Virus record (IMG/VR): IMGVR_UViG_3300044825_001201
Coordinates: 1 to 32,289 of that record
Length of the DNA stretch: 32,289 bases
Source: a virus
Strand: one strand, 5' to 3'
In this document: piece by piece, positions 7,387 to 16,189 of the stretch
How the letters are laid out: each line of letters begins with the position of its first letter
How positions within the stretch are numbered: the stretch's first letter is position 1
Made by a program: the position numbers and the translations under genes
The notes under the pieces: generated by a model
What the model was told of the DNA's origin: nothing
Seen by the model: the letters and a program-made list of their open reading frames with translations, nothing else
The model's database searches: none

Positions 7387-7877
7387 CATTCGCTGAGCAA
7401 GTTGCCAAATTTGCTCAAAGGACTGAACGGCGCCTTGCGAAAACGGTATCTGGCGCGGCGACGAAACTTGCGTCGAATATCGTTATGGGGACGCCGATTG
7501 ACCAAAACCCAACCCACGACGAAAACTCTGTTGGTGAAGCACGCGCAGGTTGGGTTGCAGGGTATAGCGCCGAGATTCGCTCAATACCTAACCTTTTGGA
7601 CCCCGTTGGCAACGCCACAGTCGCCCGTATCAGTCAAGTTTTCTCTACATATTCACCTCGAACGCAACGAGAGTTGTATCTGGTGAATAGCGTATCCTAC
7701 GCTCCTCTTCTGGAGTTTGGCGGATATAAAGCGCCGACGTATCCAATCATAAACCGGGAGAAGACGCTCCCTACCGGCTTTTCCATTCAAGCCCCATATG
7801 GCATGATGCACGTCAATGCTAAGGCGTGGCCGGCTCTGGTGTCTAATGCTGCACGGGTATCGAGGACAGTCCGATGA
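7383..7877 (+). CDS. Tail completion protein (HK97 gp10-like position)
   Basis: 164 residues. An N-terminal amphipathic helix (FAEQVAKFAQRTERRLAKTV) is followed by SIVMGTP-type sequence and a late SYAPLLEFGGYK, where Tyr-Ala-x-x-Leu-Glu-Phe-Gly is typical of HK97 gp10-like or Gp37-like tail completion proteins. It probably joins the head closure protein to the tail terminator. It lies third in the connector block and overlaps both neighbours by 4 nt. Confidence 0.75.
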   Translation: MTFAEQVAKFAQRTERRLAKTVSGAATKLASNIVMGTPIDQNPTHDENSVGEARAGWVAGYSAEIRSIPNLLDPVGNATVARISQVFSTYSPRTQRELYLVNSVSYAPLLEFGGYKAPTYPIINREKTLPTGFSIQAPYGMMHVNAKAWPALVSNAARVSRTVR

Positions 7878-8287
7878 GCCTACTCGCCATTCGCAACGCG
7901 CTAAACGCCCGCCTAAGCACGCTCTCATCTCTTCCTAGCGTGGCGTGGGAGAACATTGCTTTTACGCCCAAGACAACTGAGACACATTTGCGCGTCAACT
8001 TCTTGCCTGCACCTACACGGCCAGCCGCCAATCACCGCACCGCTATGGATTTTGAAAGTGGCATCTATCAAATTGACGTGTATGCGCCACAGGACCAAGG
8101 CCCGAATACGGCTTCGACTTTGGCGGAGCGGATCAGGCAGCACTTTAGCCGTGGGTTGGTGCTGACGAATAGCGGCATCTCCGTGAACATTGAAGCGACG
8201 CCCAGCATGGTCGTAGCAGACCGTGAAGGGCCATTTTGGCGTATCCGTCTCACCGTTCCTTGGTTCTCCTACGTGCCCACCACGTAA
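7874..8287 (+). CDS. Tail terminator protein (DUF4128-like)
   Basis: 137 residues, ATGA overlap upstream. Sequence features include IRNALNARLSTL at the start, then LRVNFLPAPTRPA, DFESGIYQIDVYAPQDQGPNTAS and WRIRLTVPWFSYV. These match small phage tail terminator proteins (DUF4128/gpU type), which cap the tail tube and join it to the head. It is the last gene of the connector block, ahead of a 102-nt gap holding a candidate promoter. Confidence 0.8.
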   Translation: MSLLAIRNALNARLSTLSSLPSVAWENIAFTPKTTETHLRVNFLPAPTRPAANHRTAMDFESGIYQIDVYAPQDQGPNTASTLAERIRQHFSRGLVLTNSGISVNIEATPSMVVADREGPFWRIRLTVPWFSYVPTT

Positions 8288-8298
8288 AGGGCGTTACA

Positions 8299-8328
8299 TT
8301 GACTTAGCCCGTTTTGTTGGATTATAGG
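8299..8328 (+). promoter_or_regulatory. Candidate sigma-70-type promoter for the tail tube gene
   Basis: TTGACT at 8299-8304 is followed after 17-18 nt by TTATAG/TATAGG (8322-8328). The gap upstream of the highly expressed tail tube gene is a natural place for a promoter. A second TTGACT (8339-8344) follows but has no good -10 box at 17 nt. Inferred from consensus only. Confidence 0.5.
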
Positions 8329-8389
8329 TGGTAGCGCATTGACTTTTTGCGGCGAATAAGATTGCCGCCTTAATCGCTAGGAGAAAATT

Positions 8390-9586
8390 ATGAGCGGCAC
8401 TATTGCAGTTGGTGGCCTTACAGAAATCGGCTATGTAGCGGAAGCAGTTTTCGGGTCCACCCCCGTCAGTTCCACTTTTCAGCGCGTTCGCGACGTGTCC
8501 TTCTCTGTCAATCTACAGAAGGAGGCTTATCAGTCCGAGGAGCGTCGTTCTGACCGTATGCGCCAGGACGTGCGCCACGGCTATCGTTCCGTCTCCGGTG
8601 ACATCGTTGGCGAGCTTTCGCAACAGTCCTGGGATGACTTCATTGAAGCCATCTTAGGCGGTACTTGGGCGACGGGTTCTTCCGCGCCTTTTAGCAGCAT
8701 CTCGGTCAACTCTGCCACCAATCGAATCACTTGCGGTTCTGCAAACTTCCCGACTTCTGGTTTCCGAGTTGGTGAAGTGTTCTCTGTCTCCGCCACCCCC
8801 GCAATCACGGGTCTAACGGATCGCTACTTCACGGCGCTCAGCGTTGGCGTTTCCACCATCGAGGTTGAACCCGGCACTATCGGCACCACGGCTACTGCTT
8901 CCGCCACTATCGCTGTCATGGGCCGCAAGGTTGGCGTCGGCACGACCTATCGTTCCTTCACCATTGAGCGTTGGCTGTCCGACCGCAACCTATATCAGCA
9001 GTTCAAGGGCGTCCGTTTCAACCAGATGACGATTTCCGTCCCGGCATCTGGCCTTGTTGGCGTGACATTCAGCGTGATTGGTCAAAACGGTACGGGTTTC
9101 GGCAGTACGATTGCTTCCACTTACGCCACCGCGCCCCAGACCACGCCTTTTGCTGCGGTCAATGGCGAGTTGTATGAAGGCGGCTCTGTTCTCGGCCTCG
9201 TGACTGCCGCCGAAATCACGGTCAACAATAACATGGCGGGGCCGCAGGTGGTTGGCACCAACCTAACCCCGGACCTGCTATTTGGTCGATTTGCCGATAT
9301 CAGCGGCACCATCACGGTTCTGTTCACCACTGCTGCGATGCACGACAAGTTCGTGACTGAGACCGAATCGACGCTGATCCTACGCCTACAGAATCAGGAT
9401 ACGCTCGATAGCACGACGCAATTCATCAACGTCATCCTGCCTCGCATCAAGTATAGCGGCGGCGACGTGGATGATAGCCCCGATACCGGCATCACTGTCA
9501 CCATGCCTTTCGTGGCGCTGAAGCCGCTATCCACCAACACGGCGCAGGGCACGTCTGCTATAGTGGTGCAGCGCGGCAACGTCTAA
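8390..9586 (+). CDS. Major tail protein (tail tube subunit)
   Basis: 398 residues from ATG 8390, with TAGGAG at 8378-8383. The opening GTIAVGGLTEIGYVAEAVFGSTP and the block FSVNLQKEAYQSEERRSDRMRQDVRHGYRSVSG match phage tail tube proteins of the siphovirus type. The middle (residues ~100-180) is Ser/Thr/Ala-rich beta structure, probably an Ig-like or loop insertion, and the C-terminal third is beta strands. The subunits stack into the non-contractile tail around the tape measure. It has its own candidate promoter and is followed by a strong terminator, which would give a short abundant transcript. Confidence 0.9.
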   Translation: MSGTIAVGGLTEIGYVAEAVFGSTPVSSTFQRVRDVSFSVNLQKEAYQSEERRSDRMRQDVRHGYRSVSGDIVGELSQQSWDDFIEAILGGTWATGSSAPFSSISVNSATNRITCGSANFPTSGFRVGEVFSVSATPAITGLTDRYFTALSVGVSTIEVEPGTIGTTATASATIAVMGRKVGVGTTYRSFTIERWLSDRNLYQQFKGVRFNQMTISVPASGLVGVTFSVIGQNGTGFGSTIASTYATAPQTTPFAAVNGELYEGGSVLGLVTAAEITVNNNMAGPQVVGTNLTPDLLFGRFADISGTITVLFTTAAMHDKFVTETESTLILRLQNQDTLDSTTQFINVILPRIKYSGGDVDDSPDTGITVTMPFVALKPLSTNTAQGTSAIVVQRGNV

Positions 9587-9604
9587 TCCACATAGAGATT
9601 AAAA

Positions 9605-9635
9605 AGAGAGGCGCCGCAAGGCGCCTCTTTTTTTT
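9605..9635 (+). terminator. Rho-independent terminator after the tail tube gene
   Basis: An 11-bp stem (9605-9615 with 9620-9630, one G-T pair) encloses a GCAA tetraloop and runs into eight T residues (9628-9635). It lies 18 nt after the tail tube stop. The stem/loop/T-tract geometry is near ideal. Confidence 0.92.
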
Positions 9636-9638
9636 GTC

Positions 9639-9669
9639 TTGACTTTTCTAAGGCACTCAACCAAAACAT
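9639..9669 (+). promoter_or_regulatory. Weak candidate promoter after the terminator
   Basis: CTTGACTTTT (TTGACT at 9639-9644) directly follows the terminator T-tract and precedes the tail assembly chaperone genes. No convincing -10 box lies 16-19 nt downstream (AAAACATT at 9663-9670 is the nearest AT-rich stretch). It is listed because the same TTGACTTT element recurs in other gaps. Confidence 0.3.
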
Positions 9670-9712
9670 TCAAACTTCCTTTCTTATTTGACCCAGGAGG
9701 TCTTTCGCCACC

Positions 9713-10114
9713 ATGTCACTTGACGCCCTCGCGCTTGACGTTTCAAACGCTGTTCCGGTTATCCTACTCCACCCCAAGACACGTCAGCCCCTCCGCGATG
9801 AAAACGGCAAGGAGGCTTTTATTTCTGTTGTCAGCCTTGACAGCCCGGAAGTTCAGAAGGTGCAGAAGGCCGCGCTCAACAAGCGCCTCAAGATGCGAGG
9901 ACGTGTCACGTTGACGGCGGACGAGCTTGAGGCTGAGCGTGCTGAGACCCTAGTGGCCGCTACGAAGGAATGGCACCTAGTCACCCCGGATGGCAAGGCG
10001 ATTGCCGCTCCGCTTTCTGAGACTGCGGCCCGCACCATCTACACCGATGCCCGCTTCGCTTGGATCAAGGAGCAGGTCAGTGAAGCCCTAGACGACCGCG
10101 CCACGTTTCTATGA
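9713..10114 (+). CDS. Tail assembly chaperone, short (G) product
   Basis: 133 residues from ATG 9713, with AGGAGG at 9695-9700 and a 12-nt spacer. This is the gene between tail tube and tape measure, the position of lambda gpG. The sequence is mixed: an N-terminal strand-rich part (VPVILLHPKTRQPLRDENGK) and then long helices (VQKVQKAALNKRLKMRGRV; ADELEAERAETLVAATKEW). The product is not in the virion in known phages; it coats the tape measure during tail assembly. The last codons ACG TTT CTA TGA overlap an open +1 frame; see the next entry. Confidence 0.85.
   Translation: MSLDALALDVSNAVPVILLHPKTRQPLRDENGKEAFISVVSLDSPEVQKVQKAALNKRLKMRGRVTLTADELEAERAETLVAATKEWHLVTPDGKAIAAPLSETAARTIYTDARFAWIKEQVSEALDDRATFL
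10092..10114 (+). other. Putative +1 programmed ribosomal frameshift site
   Basis: The G frame ends at TGA 10112-10114. The frame ending at 10580 opens only after TAG 10089-10091, so any switch must occur within these 23 nt. The only good slippery spot is TTT CTA (10106-10111): tRNA-Phe on TTT can slip +1 onto TTC, a perfect match, before the CTA Leu codon. No start codon lies in the downstream frame before 10296. Confidence 0.75.
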
Positions 10115-10580
10115 GGACGGTCTTGAACTTCTAAAAGAACACGCGGAAAGGTATTTCGCGCTACATACCAAGAAAGAGGATGGCACGAGCGAAGCGGATA
10201 GCGTCGCTCGTGCCTTAACTCATCTTGCACGCAGAACTGACCCTGCTTCTCGGCAACAAAAAGCAGAATTAGAAAACCGTCTCGACATTCCGCCTATGCC
10301 GGAAGAATATTCGTTTGCGTGGTCTAGTTTCTTCGACCTTCAAAGCACACGAAGTTCAAACGGGTTTTCTGCCAACCCCATCAGTTATCTGGAGATGCAA
10401 GCCTACTTGCATTTGACGGGGCGCGTATTGCTTCCCTACGAGATACGCGCTATAAAAGTTATAGACACCGCTTTCCTCAACACCCAGGCTGATTTGGCTA
10501 AAGCGGCACGGGCCGCGAGGGAAGCCGCAAAGAAATCTGACCCAACGCCCACGCCAAAACGGGTTTCTAGACGGGGGTAG
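10110..10580 (+). CDS. Tail assembly chaperone T extension (made as G-T fusion by frameshift)
   Basis: Frame-0 extension, 156 residues, read only by frameshift from the upstream G gene: the fusion would be 288 residues joining ...RATF to YEDGLELLKE. The frame is open through a helix-rich segment (LELLKEHAERYFALHTKKEDG, SVARALTHLARRTDP) and a C-terminal block with SYLEMQAYLHLTGRVLLPYEIRAIKVIDTAFL, which resembles the T part of phage tail chaperones (large hydrophobic residues around L-P-Y-E). An ATG at 10296 exists but starting there would discard about 60 conserved-looking residues and has no ribosome site. In lambda, gpG and gpGT together chaperone the tape measure; the fusion is made at low frequency. 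Confidence 0.8.
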   Translation, partial: YEDGLELLKEHAERYFALHTKKEDGTSEADSVARALTHLARRTDPASRQQKAELENRLDIPPMPEEYSFAWSSFFDLQSTRSSNGFSANPISYLEMQAYLHLTGRVLLPYEIRAIKVIDTAFLNTQADLAKAARAAREAAKKSDPTPTPKRVSRRG

Positions 10581-10582
10581 GT

Positions 10583-13500
10583 TTGTCGGATTCAGTTGCT
10601 AATCTTACAGTTAAGGTCGATACGAAGTCGGTTGCTGCTGCGATCAAGGCTTTGGACGCGCTTGCGTCGAAGGCTGGTGCGGTAGAGAAGTCGGTCGGGA
10701 ACATTGGTGCGGCGGCGAAGAAGCAATCCGAAGGCACCCGGAAAGCAGCCGACGAAACAGCAAAGGCGGAACGTGCGCTCGCTAAGATGGAAGCGCGCAT
10801 TGAAAAGGCGGCGCAACAATACGAAAAATTTAATCGTATGATGAACAAGTATACGTTGGATAGCGGGGTTCGTTCGGACCTTCAAAATAGGGTTAACCGT
10901 GAATTTGAGCGCCACAACCGAATCATCAGCAATGTTTCGGCGTCTCAACGCGATTTGAATGCGTCTACCGAACGATATAAGAATACGCTTCGGCAGTTAG
11001 AAGAAAGCGTAAAAACCGCTGCAACCCTTCAAAAAGAGAAAGCAAAGGCGCTTAAGGAGACTGAAAGACAGGCCGCTAAGACGGCAGCGATGGAAGCGTC
11101 CGCTGCAAAACAACAAGCGAGCAATCTTGCTTCTATTGAAAAGGCGTTGCAGCAAGCCCAAACTCGTGTTTCTGGAATCACCGGACGCGCGGGGAGGCAA
11201 CTAAACACTGCGGGGGCGGCGAATATATCTCGCGAAGCCGATGCCGCTCTTGCGTCTTACACCAGAAACCTACGAACATACAGCGTCGGCAGCATCGAAT
11301 CTATCCGTGCTACCGCCGATTTCAACCGAGAAATGCAACGCCTCAGCGGCGAAATTGCTCGCGTTGGCGGGTTGCTGCCAAACATCAGCAACGGGGCCAG
11401 AACCGTATCAGCAGCGTTCGGAGCGGCAAACGCATCCGTAGGTGGGTTTAGTCGCGCCATTTTCAACACAAGTGCGGCCCTAAGTGCGCTTACGGGAACA
11501 CTGGCTTTGCGTGAAATCACGCAAAGCATTATGGAATTTGAAAGATTTACGAATACCCTTCGTACCGTATCTGGTTCTTCGGGTGAATTTTCTCGCAACC
11601 TAGAATTTCTTTTTAATGAAGCCAATCGCGTTGGGTTTGCAGTCGGGGATGTAGGTAACTCTTTTGCCCGCCTCTCTTTGGCCATGCAGAGTTCTGGTTT
11701 TAATGCAAATGAGAGCAGACAGGCGTTCACGCTACTTACTGAGGCGTCGCGTAACTTCGGCCTTTCTTCTGCGGATACCATGGGTGTTATCCGCGCCTTG
11801 GAACAGTCTATGTCCAAGGGTAAGTTCATGGCTGAAGAAGTGCGGTTGCAGATGGGCGACCGCCTTCCTGTGGCTATGGCCGCGCTTGAACGGGCGGTTA
11901 CGAAAGTCGATGGCAAGCAATCTGATTTGAATAAGCGATTTGAAGAAGGGACGATTGATACTCGACGGTATGCCCTTGAGTTCGTCCGTCAAATCAACGC
12001 CTTGTCTGGTGGCGCTGATGCCTTATCGCGCACGTCCAATTCTATCGCCGCTGCATTTGGTCGCCTCAACACCGAATTTGTTTTGACGACGAAAGCATTC
12101 AGCGAAGGCGGGTTTTCAAACGCGGTCATAATCTTAACGCAAAACTTCATCGCGCTTCTTCAAACGTTACGCGAAGTCGGGGTTATCAACGCGGCTGGTG
12201 CCGCGATGGAGTTTTTGGCAAAGCAAACAACCCTCCTTACAACGGCGTTTGTTGGTTTGACTGCGGTATTGTCCGCGTCTTTTATTGGTTGGATCGCACG
12301 CACAGTAGCGGCCCTCTCTCCTATCGGTAGGATTGTCTCTACCATTGTGGCAGGCATGACACTCTTGGCGGGGTTGATTAATAATATCAGTTCCGCACAA
12401 CGACTGACCAACGACATTACTGCCGCAACCAATAATCTAAACATTGCCCATCGAGAGGGCATGGCTATTCTAGAAGGGTTTACGAGTTCGATTCAAAATA
12501 ACAGTAAGACGCTAGACGCATCCGCGTCCGCGCTCGATAAGAGAATCAATTTCCTACGTCAAATTGGTGTGTCTGAAATTGAACTAACCCGCATTGTGGC
12601 CGAAGAAGAAGGCAAACGACTAAAAACCAAATTAGAAGTCGCGCAAGCGGAATTGACGGTGTTGCAACAAACGTATGCCACGATACGCGAAAGAGAAGTT
12701 GGGTTTAGCAACGCTATTTCTAATTCTTTGAACGCGACATATGAGAATAATGCGGAGAATGTTAAACGCGGTTATGCTCAAATTTCTCGGGCGCAACTTG
12801 AAGCTCAGAAGAATTTTGCAAGCACATGGGATCGCATTCGTGGCGAAGTAGTTAGTGGGACAAAAACAGCGCAAGATGCTTATAAAGAGTTTTCTAAGGT
12901 AGCATCAGAAGCGGGTTTGTCGGCGGATGAAACCGTTCGTGGTTTGCTTCAAAGTCTATTGAAGATCGCGGAAGGAGAAAAGCCGCTTCAAAGCCAAGTG
13001 GATTTAGTCCGTGCGTTGGAAAATGCGTTCAATGCGCTTCGGCTTGCAGCGGAAGACCCGGTTACTTTTCGCGTGAGTGTTGAGACTAATTTCCCTGGTG
13101 AAGATGCGGGCCTCATGGCCGCGTTTGGTTCTAGGACGGATTATAGAAAATATCAAAGCGTAAAAGAAGCTCAAGATAAAAAAGCTGGTGAAAAAATTCT
13201 CCAAGAAGCCTACCGCCAAACAACTGGTGACGTTAAAGCCGTCGTAGATGCAGAAAAATTTCTAAAACAAGTTCGTGCAGACGCGGCATCAGGCAATGTC
13301 GGAGCAAAGAAAATTCTCGATGACTACAACGAGGCACTTGCGAAGAACGATAAAAAAATATCCGGCACGGAAAAAAGCCTGAGCAAATATATTTCGACAC
13401 TCCGGATTGAGATCGAAGAAAATCAAGGATTAATCAATGCCTACAAGCAAAGCACGCTTGCTGGCGAAGAAATGGAATTGCAAATCAAGGCGCAGACCAA

Positions 13501-16189
13501 GGCGCTCGATTTCGGGACCAAAGGCTCTAAAGAGTATGAAGCCGCCCTAAAGGCTATTCTCCCCCTCATGCGGGAGCGCAAACAGCAAGAGCGCACAGAC
13601 GAAGTGGTGAAAGCGAACACCAGACTACGAGAGGAAGAGGTAGCGGTTCTTGAAAAAGAACGTGAACTCATTGGCGCAAGCACTGTTTTGCGCGAACAAG
13701 AACTTGCTATTCTAAAATTGCGCCAGCAATATCGTGGCGCATCTCCAGACGAAATTTCTGCACTAGAAACCACAACTCGTAAATCTATTGAGCTACGCCA
13801 ACAGAATGACCGACTTGATAAATCCTATCAAGCGATAGCCGACATTGGCGTGCGGGCGTTTGAGCAAGTTGGCGACGCCATCACAGAGGCATTTGCGAAG
13901 GGCGAAATCCGCGCACTAAACTTTGGCAACGTCATACGCGGCGTGATGTCGTCTATCATCCAATCCATCCTTCGCCTTGGCGTAGTCAACCCAATCATAA
14001 ACAGTATTTTCTCCGGGACTTCACTCCCGACTTTGGGGTTGGGCCTGTCCGCTATGGGCGGTGCTGGCGCCGCTGCCGCTGCGGGTGGTGGGGGTATGGG
14101 CATCATGCAGATGCTCGGGCTTTCGTCCTTGATTCCGAAAGAAGGTCTGTTTGGGGCTATGGGTTTGACGGGGCCTGGGGGGTTATTTAGCACCCAACTC
14201 ATCGCCCCGACAGGAATGGTCGCTATCGCTGAGCCTAGCATAGCAACTGGCGCTGCGGGGTTGATGGCCCCGTCAGGCGGTTTGACCCTCGGCAGTTTCC
14301 TCGGCGCCGCAGGTCTTGGTTTTGGTGCTGGCAATCTATTCAACAGTCTGATCGGCGGCAACCAGACCGGGGGCATGGTGGGTAGCGGCCTAGGCTCTGC
14401 TGCCGGTGCCCTGCTTGCAGGCGCGGGCCTTCTTGGTCCTCTTGGCCCCATCGGTGCAGCCCTGATTGGTGGCTTGGCTGGTGGCGGTTTAGGCGGCCTC
14501 TTTGGCCCCGGTGAATCTGATCGCGGTTTTAGTTATGCGGTTCGCGGTCAAAATGGCAGACTCGCCATGACCGATATGTTCTACAACGAACAGGGCCGCG
14601 CTCAATTCCAAGAAGCAGAAGCGGGCATCAACGCTATCAACGCCTATTTGCAACAGCGCGGCCTTTCCGTAACGGGCGACCGCGCCGTGGGTGGCAATCG
14701 CTTCGGCATGGGCAACCTTGGGTATGGCGAAGCGGCCAGCTTCAGCGAAGCGATTGCTTCTATGAATTTTGCGGCAACCGCCAACGATGAATTGAACCGT
14801 GCGCTTTCGGGCCGGTCTTTCGCTGGCCTAGAAAAGTTGCAAGGATTTGTCGAAGGCTTCATCAGCATCCAAGACACCATCAAGGGATTGACCGAAGACC
14901 CGATCCCTGAATTTACAAAACAGATGGATGCGTTGATTGACTCATTCGCCCAGGCGGCTGCCAAGGCGCGTGAGTATGGCATCTCTGAAGATGAGTTGAA
15001 TGACGCGCGGGATGCAGGCATCGCCAAACTTGAAAAGCAACGCGCCCTTACCATTCGCGACACGGCACTCGGCCTTGAAATCCGTCGCCTTACCGCACTC
15101 GGCCTTGACCAACAGGCGGAGCAGATTCAACTTTCCTACAACACCCAAAAGGAGATTGAATCCTTCACCGCCTCGCTAGACGCGCTTGCGCTGACGGCAG
15201 AAGAAAAGTCCAAGATGCTCGTGAAACTAGAAGAAGTGCAGGCCGAAGAACGCGCGGCTATCATGCGTGAAAGCACAAAAGGCATCAGCGACTTCCTAGA
15301 TTCGCTACGTGTTGGCGGGCTATCAGGCACCACGGGTATGGGGCGCCTAGCCGCAGCAGGAGAAATATTCAATCGCGATCTATCCGCAGCACAAACAGGC
15401 GATAAGAATGCGCTTCAGCGCATCACGCAATCGTCTGAAACCTATCTGAATTTGGCGCGGGAGATTTATGGTTCCACCAGCGGGTTCCATGACATTAGGG
15501 ATGTTGTCACTTCGTCTCTGCAAGGATTGATTGATAATCCAATAGGTCAATCCTTAATGGATATCAACAACGTGCCTTTCGTCAAGGAAATGGCGGGACT
15601 GGGGCAAACGGCTTTTGAATCCGCCTCGCTGGAATACAGCAAGCGGTTCGATGAAAAATTGGAATCGCTTTTAGTAGTCGCAGAAAATATCCAAACGGCG
15701 GTCGAAAAGACGGCTGAAGTTCAGACGTATGCGGTGCAACAAGACTACATGTTTGATGCCGAATCTTCCTCTGGGGGAGGATTCGGAGGAGACATGAGCG
15801 GCGGTGGCGGCGGCGGAATGGCGGCAGCACTTGGTGCGGCCCTCTACCACGGTAAGGTCATGGCATACGCCAACGGCGGCATCCCTGACTACGTGAATAG
15901 CCCCACGCTGGCGCCTATGGCCTTGTTTGGTGAAGCAGGCCCTGAAGCCATCATGCCGCTGCGCCGTGGTCCTGACGGGCGCCTAGGCGTAGAGGTAAAC
16001 GGCGGTAACACCCAAGCCGTTGTCGGTGAATTGCGCGCCGTCAGGAATGCTATTGAGTCTTTGGAAGAAACCGTTGCGCGGAATGATGCGGACCAAGGCA
16101 GCGCCCTACTTGAAGCCGTCTCCGGTCTTCAGATACAGATTGGCGAATTGAGAGAAGAACTTCGCACATCCCGTCTGAGGGCACAATGA
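10583..16189 (+). CDS. Tail tape measure protein
   Basis: 1868 residues from TTG 10583 (GGGGG at 10573-10577 upstream; the first ATG in frame is ~70 codons further in). It sets tail length and guides DNA ejection. The N-terminal ~200 residues are Ala/Lys-rich coiled coil. A tape-measure domain (MEFERFTNTLRTVSGSSGEF...MSKGKFMAEEVRLQMGDR) lies near residues 310-430. A hydrophobic stretch, likely membrane-active, is near 540-600, followed by more coiled coil. A Gly/Ala-rich region runs near 1150-1305. The C-terminal motif LFGEAGPEAIMPL (~residue 1780) is typical of tape measures. It is the longest gene here; its TGA overlaps the next ATG. No lysozyme or peptidase motif was seen. Confidence 0.95.
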   Translation: MSDSVANLTVKVDTKSVAAAIKALDALASKAGAVEKSVGNIGAAAKKQSEGTRKAADETAKAERALAKMEARIEKAAQQYEKFNRMMNKYTLDSGVRSDLQNRVNREFERHNRIISNVSASQRDLNASTERYKNTLRQLEESVKTAATLQKEKAKALKETERQAAKTAAMEASAAKQQASNLASIEKALQQAQTRVSGITGRAGRQLNTAGAANISREADAALASYTRNLRTYSVGSIESIRATADFNREMQRLSGEIARVGGLLPNISNGARTVSAAFGAANASVGGFSRAIFNTSAALSALTGTLALREITQSIMEFERFTNTLRTVSGSSGEFSRNLEFLFNEANRVGFAVGDVGNSFARLSLAMQSSGFNANESRQAFTLLTEASRNFGLSSADTMGVIRALEQSMSKGKFMAEEVRLQMGDRLPVAMAALERAVTKVDGKQSDLNKRFEEGTIDTRRYALEFVRQINALSGGADALSRTSNSIAAAFGRLNTEFVLTTKAFSEGGFSNAVIILTQNFIALLQTLREVGVINAAGAAMEFLAKQTTLLTTAFVGLTAVLSASFIGWIARTVAALSPIGRIVSTIVAGMTLLAGLINNISSAQRLTNDITAATNNLNIAHREGMAILEGFTSSIQNNSKTLDASASALDKRINFLRQIGVSEIELTRIVAEEEGKRLKTKLEVAQAELTVLQQTYATIREREVGFSNAISNSLNATYENNAENVKRGYAQISRAQLEAQKNFASTWDRIRGEVVSGTKTAQDAYKEFSKVASEAGLSADETVRGLLQSLLKIAEGEKPLQSQVDLVRALENAFNALRLAAEDPVTFRVSVETNFPGEDAGLMAAFGSRTDYRKYQSVKEAQDKKAGEKILQEAYRQTTGDVKAVVDAEKFLKQVRADAASGNVGAKKILDDYNEALAKNDKKISGTEKSLSKYISTLRIEIEENQGLINAYKQSTLAGEEMELQIKAQTKALDFGTKGSKEYEAALKAILPLMRERKQQERTDEVVKANTRLREEEVAVLEKERELIGASTVLREQELAILKLRQQYRGASPDEISALETTTRKSIELRQQNDRLDKSYQAIADIGVRAFEQVGDAITEAFAKGEIRALNFGNVIRGVMSSIIQSILRLGVVNPIINSIFSGTSLPTLGLGLSAMGGAGAAAAAGGGGMGIMQMLGLSSLIPKEGLFGAMGLTGPGGLFSTQLIAPTGMVAIAEPSIATGAAGLMAPSGGLTLGSFLGAAGLGFGAGNLFNSLIGGNQTGGMVGSGLGSAAGALLAGAGLLGPLGPIGAALIGGLAGGGLGGLFGPGESDRGFSYAVRGQNGRLAMTDMFYNEQGRAQFQEAEAGINAINAYLQQRGLSVTGDRAVGGNRFGMGNLGYGEAASFSEAIASMNFAATANDELNRALSGRSFAGLEKLQGFVEGFISIQDTIKGLTEDPIPEFTKQMDALIDSFAQAAAKAREYGISEDELNDARDAGIAKLEKQRALTIRDTALGLEIRRLTALGLDQQAEQIQLSYNTQKEIESFTASLDALALTAEEKSKMLVKLEEVQAEERAAIMRESTKGISDFLDSLRVGGLSGTTGMGRLAAAGEIFNRDLSAAQTGDKNALQRITQSSETYLNLAREIYGSTSGFHDIRDVVTSSLQGLIDNPIGQSLMDINNVPFVKEMAGLGQTAFESASLEYSKRFDEKLESLLVVAENIQTAVEKTAEVQTYAVQQDYMFDAESSSGGGFGGDMSGGGGGGMAAALGAALYHGKVMAYANGGIPDYVNSPTLAPMALFGEAGPEAIMPLRRGPDGRLGVEVNGGNTQAVVGELRAVRNAIESLEETVARNDADQGSALLEAVSGLQIQIGELREELRTSRLRAQ

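Noticed and set aside
8339-8367. Second promoter upstream of the tail tube gene
   Set aside because: TTGACT is present but the sequence 17 nt downstream (TTGCCG) does not resemble a -10 box; kept only as an occurrence of the recurring element.
10296-10580. Separate 94-aa gene starting at ATG 10296
   Set aside because: The frame is open about 200 nt further upstream and has helical, chaperone-like content there. Expression through a +1 frameshift fits the gene order better.
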